From NCBI GenBank assembly GCA_022844125.1, contig JALHMI010000023.1:1-63928 (forward strand): a DNA stretch of 63,928 nt, written 5' to 3'. This stretch comes from Pirellulales bacterium. Its GTDB lineage: Bacteria; Planctomycetota; Planctomycetia; Pirellulales; PALSA-1355. The notes under the pieces were generated by a model. That model had not been told where the DNA came from and ran no database searches. It was given only the letters and a program-made list of their open reading frames with translations. Shown here piece after piece: positions 62,642 through 63,928 of the stretch; the first letter of the stretch is position 1; each line of letters opens with the position of its first letter. A program made the translations under genes and the position numbers.

Positions 62642-63217
62642 TTAGGCGTTACGACGACGGCGACGGATAGCGACCGCACCGAGGCCAGCGGCACCGAACA
62701 GAGCGATGATCACGCTGCCCGGCTCGGGGACCAAGGTGACGCTGCCGTTGGTGAAGGTACCGGGCGCACCAACCTGGTTGTACACGGCCGAGGGGCCGAA
62801 GGTTTCGCTTTCCAGGGCGAGCAGGTACTGACCTGCAGCGGCGCTGTTGGTGTCAATCGTGATCAAAGCCACGACACCCGTCGGTACGCTGCCGGCGCTG
62901 GTGGTGGTGAAGTAGGCCGTCTCAAGACCCGGGGCTAGAAATGCCCCGAAGTTGCCCTGACCAACGTTGTTCGGCTCGAACACCGTGCCAGTGATCAGAT
63001 TCACGTTCGTGATGATCGGGCCGAGGGCGTCCATCACCAGGTACAAGTCGATGCCGGCCAGAGTTTCACCGGAATTGGATGAACCGATGATCGGGAAGGT
63101 CTGAAAACCGGTGCCGACCGTGAAGACGTGGTTGCCGCCGGCAACGTTCGTGACGGCGAAAGCCGACGTCGACAGCGAGGCGACCAACGCGATTGCAAAA
63201 AACGCTTTACGAAGCAT
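62642..63217 (-). CDS. PEP-CTERM sorted exported protein
   Basis: A 191-residue protein. A signal peptide ends in SAFA, the mature part is a compact beta-rich domain (GGNHVFTVGTGFQTFPIIGSS, AGIDLYLVMD), and the C-terminus has VPEPGSVI, a membrane segment and IRRRRRNA, the PEP-CTERM anchor recognised by exosortase. I start at the ATG at 63217, with AAGGAG upstream. Its paralogue 100 bases downstream is broken. The function is unknown, probably a surface or extracellular matrix protein. Confidence 0.85.
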   Translation of the reverse strand: MLRKAFFAIALVASLSTSAFAVTNVAGGNHVFTVGTGFQTFPIIGSSNSGETLAGIDLYLVMDALGPIITNVNLITGTVFEPNNVGQGNFGAFLAPGLETAYFTTTSAGSVPTGVVALITIDTNSAAAGQYLLALESETFGPSAVYNQVGAPGTFTNGSVTLVPEPGSVIIALFGAAGLGAVAIRRRRRNA

Positions 63218-63765
63218 GTAGAAGTCTCCTTGAGTCACTCAGTAGTTGGATTTCGTAGTTGATTGGGTCAGTTCTGAAAAACTTCAGTCCTCGACCAGAC
63301 ACACTTTCTGACATCCTTGTCGTTCTGCCACCCAAAACTCGTTGACACCCTTTAAGGGAGCGAACCCCCTGTTGGATTTTGTTGTGCATACCAAGCCATC
63401 TGCATTGGCAAGTGGCACGCTGGAAGAGCCGGAGGTCATGAATCGCGCAAACAAGAACGTTCGAGGAACGTGATTGTTTGCGAGATTTCCGTGGTGCGAG
63501 TTAGCGGGTTTCGCACCAAGGATGCTGAAGTGGCGGACTGGCCGCGTTCGAAACATCCAACGGAAGACCGCCGGGACAGAGCGCCCACGGCGTCGCATGC
63601 TTGGAATGTCGTGAGAGGGATCGCCTTAGGCGATGCAACTTCTCACGTCAGCACACATTAGCTTCCCTTTTTAGATCAGGAGCCGGAATCGGCTTACATG
63701 GCCCTGATTGTAGCTAAAGGTTTAAGGATTGCAACCCAATTCCGAAAAAAATCTAACTAAATTCC
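63218..63765. other. Long gene-poor region with hairpins upstream of the PEP-CTERM gene
   Basis: I see no supported gene. It contains GGTGCGA/TCGCACC arms (63493-63517) and a larger inverted stretch CGTGAGA (63610-63616) with TCTCACG (63641-63647) around ATCGCC/GGCGAT. These could belong to a long leader of the PEP-CTERM transcript or be remains of repeats. Confidence 0.45.
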
Positions 63766-63789
63766 GGCTGCCCCCATTCGGGGGCAGCC
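63766..63789 (-). terminator. Intrinsic terminator of the gene at the right edge
   Basis: Stem GGCTGCCCCC / GGGGGCAGCC with a four-base loop. On the minus strand it is followed after about ten bases by TTTAGTTAGATTTTTTT. It lies 19 bases past the stop codon of the partial gene. Confidence 0.85.
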
Positions 63790-63808
63790 GAAACCTGTTA
63801 CTACATCG

Positions 63809-63928
63809 TTAGTTCAGGCCCGCGATCAGCGATTCCAGCAGCGAATCGTCGAGATCCAGGGCGTTCGTTACTTCATTGGCCGCCAGCAGCAGCGAGCGGG
63901 TCGTGGGCGTATTGGCCTCGGCCAGAGC
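63809..63928 (-). CDS. C-terminal end of an unidentified protein (partial)
   Basis: The last 39 residues plus stop of a gene that continues beyond the right edge. The end reads ALAEANTPTTRSLLLAANEV and later SLLESLIAGLN, alanine- and leucine-rich with aspartates (NALDLDDSLL), helical in look. The stop is followed by a good terminator. I do not recognise the family; the acidic, leucine-rich tail resembles the ends of large planctomycete surface proteins, which is only an impression. Confidence 0.6.
   Translation of the reverse strand, partial: ALAEANTPTTRSLLLAANEVTNALDLDDSLLESLIAGLN

Noticed and set aside
63284-63598. A 104-codon minus-strand frame upstream of the PEP-CTERM gene
   Set aside because: No recognisable motif, and it crosses one of the inverted repeats.
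1-63928. CRISPR array, rRNA operon, phage or integrative element
   Set aside because: No regularly spaced repeats, no rRNA-like stretch and no integrase or structural phage gene seen. The only tRNA (45404-45476) has no nearby attachment-site duplication or integrase.

Overview
The window looks like a chromosomal segment of a GC-rich planctomycete of the Pirellulales type. The reasons are: exported proteins with a PEP-CTERM anchor (VPEP motif, one membrane segment, arginine tail); a leucine-rich-repeat protein with the N-terminal membrane segment common in that phylum; a Tat-exported Gfo/Idh/MocA oxidoreductase; a short double-CxxC protein; a PurL with a PurS-like N-terminus; and many short, unlinked operons of housekeeping and envelope genes. 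There is no rRNA, CRISPR array or prophage. One tRNA gene, tRNA-Ala(CGC), is present.

Layout. 1-434: end of an IS3-type insertion sequence that has cut a gene for a secreted protein. 673-1463: a REP-associated tyrosine transposase with its flanking repeat. 1642-3300: LRR protein. 3472-3842: copy A of a dispersed ~371-bp repeat. 3845-8513: prephenate dehydrogenase, PurSL and PurQ (minus strand). 8605-14629: SPFH protein, T2SS-F-like protein, MFS transporter, class IV aminotransferase, radical SAM protein. 14833-21337: FHA protein, RsgA, HflX, SDR, Gfo/Idh/MocA oxidoreductase, RluA-type synthase (plus strand). 21339-24756: three-gene envelope glycosylation/lipid operon. 24940-29504: membrane protein and a three-gene ABC exporter operon. 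29855-36287: double-CxxC protein, AroA, PQQ-repeat protein, secreted protein, YdeP-like molybdoenzyme. 36486-44225: cold-shock protein, DUF4242 protein, sialidase, YbaK, a halogenase-like flavoprotein and MutS, plus two clear pseudogenes. 44226-52639: topoisomerase IB, tRNA-Ala, GNAT, NUDIX and membrane proteins, a PrpB/citrate synthase pair, a GerW-like protein, an ornithine cyclodeaminase-like protein. 52750-56654: xylulokinase, a solute-binding lipoprotein and a HAD phosphatase. 56651-61728: an unusual envelope-looking cluster. 61808-63928: repeat copy B, PEP-CTERM genes, and the 3' end of an unidentified gene.

The two observations I rate highest are as follows. (1) At 56651-59489, three consecutive genes belong to an RmlD-like SDR, an SpsF-like nucleotidyltransferase and a HAD fold, yet each seems by eye to have lost the residues that define catalysis in its superfamily. 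They sit with a small membrane protein, a large polytopic membrane protein and a lipoprotein, which suggests a pseudoenzyme-based surface system. (2) A ~371-bp element occurs twice (3472-3842 and, inverted, 61808-62179). Its conserved blocks are co-linear to within 1-2 bases, but no reading frame is shared, which suggests a structured or non-autonomous mobile element.

The window also holds at least four broken genes for exported proteins (114-434, 38835-39397, 43650-44074, 62327-62527), so decay falls mainly on the secretome. All identifications come from reading motifs by eye; no database search was run.
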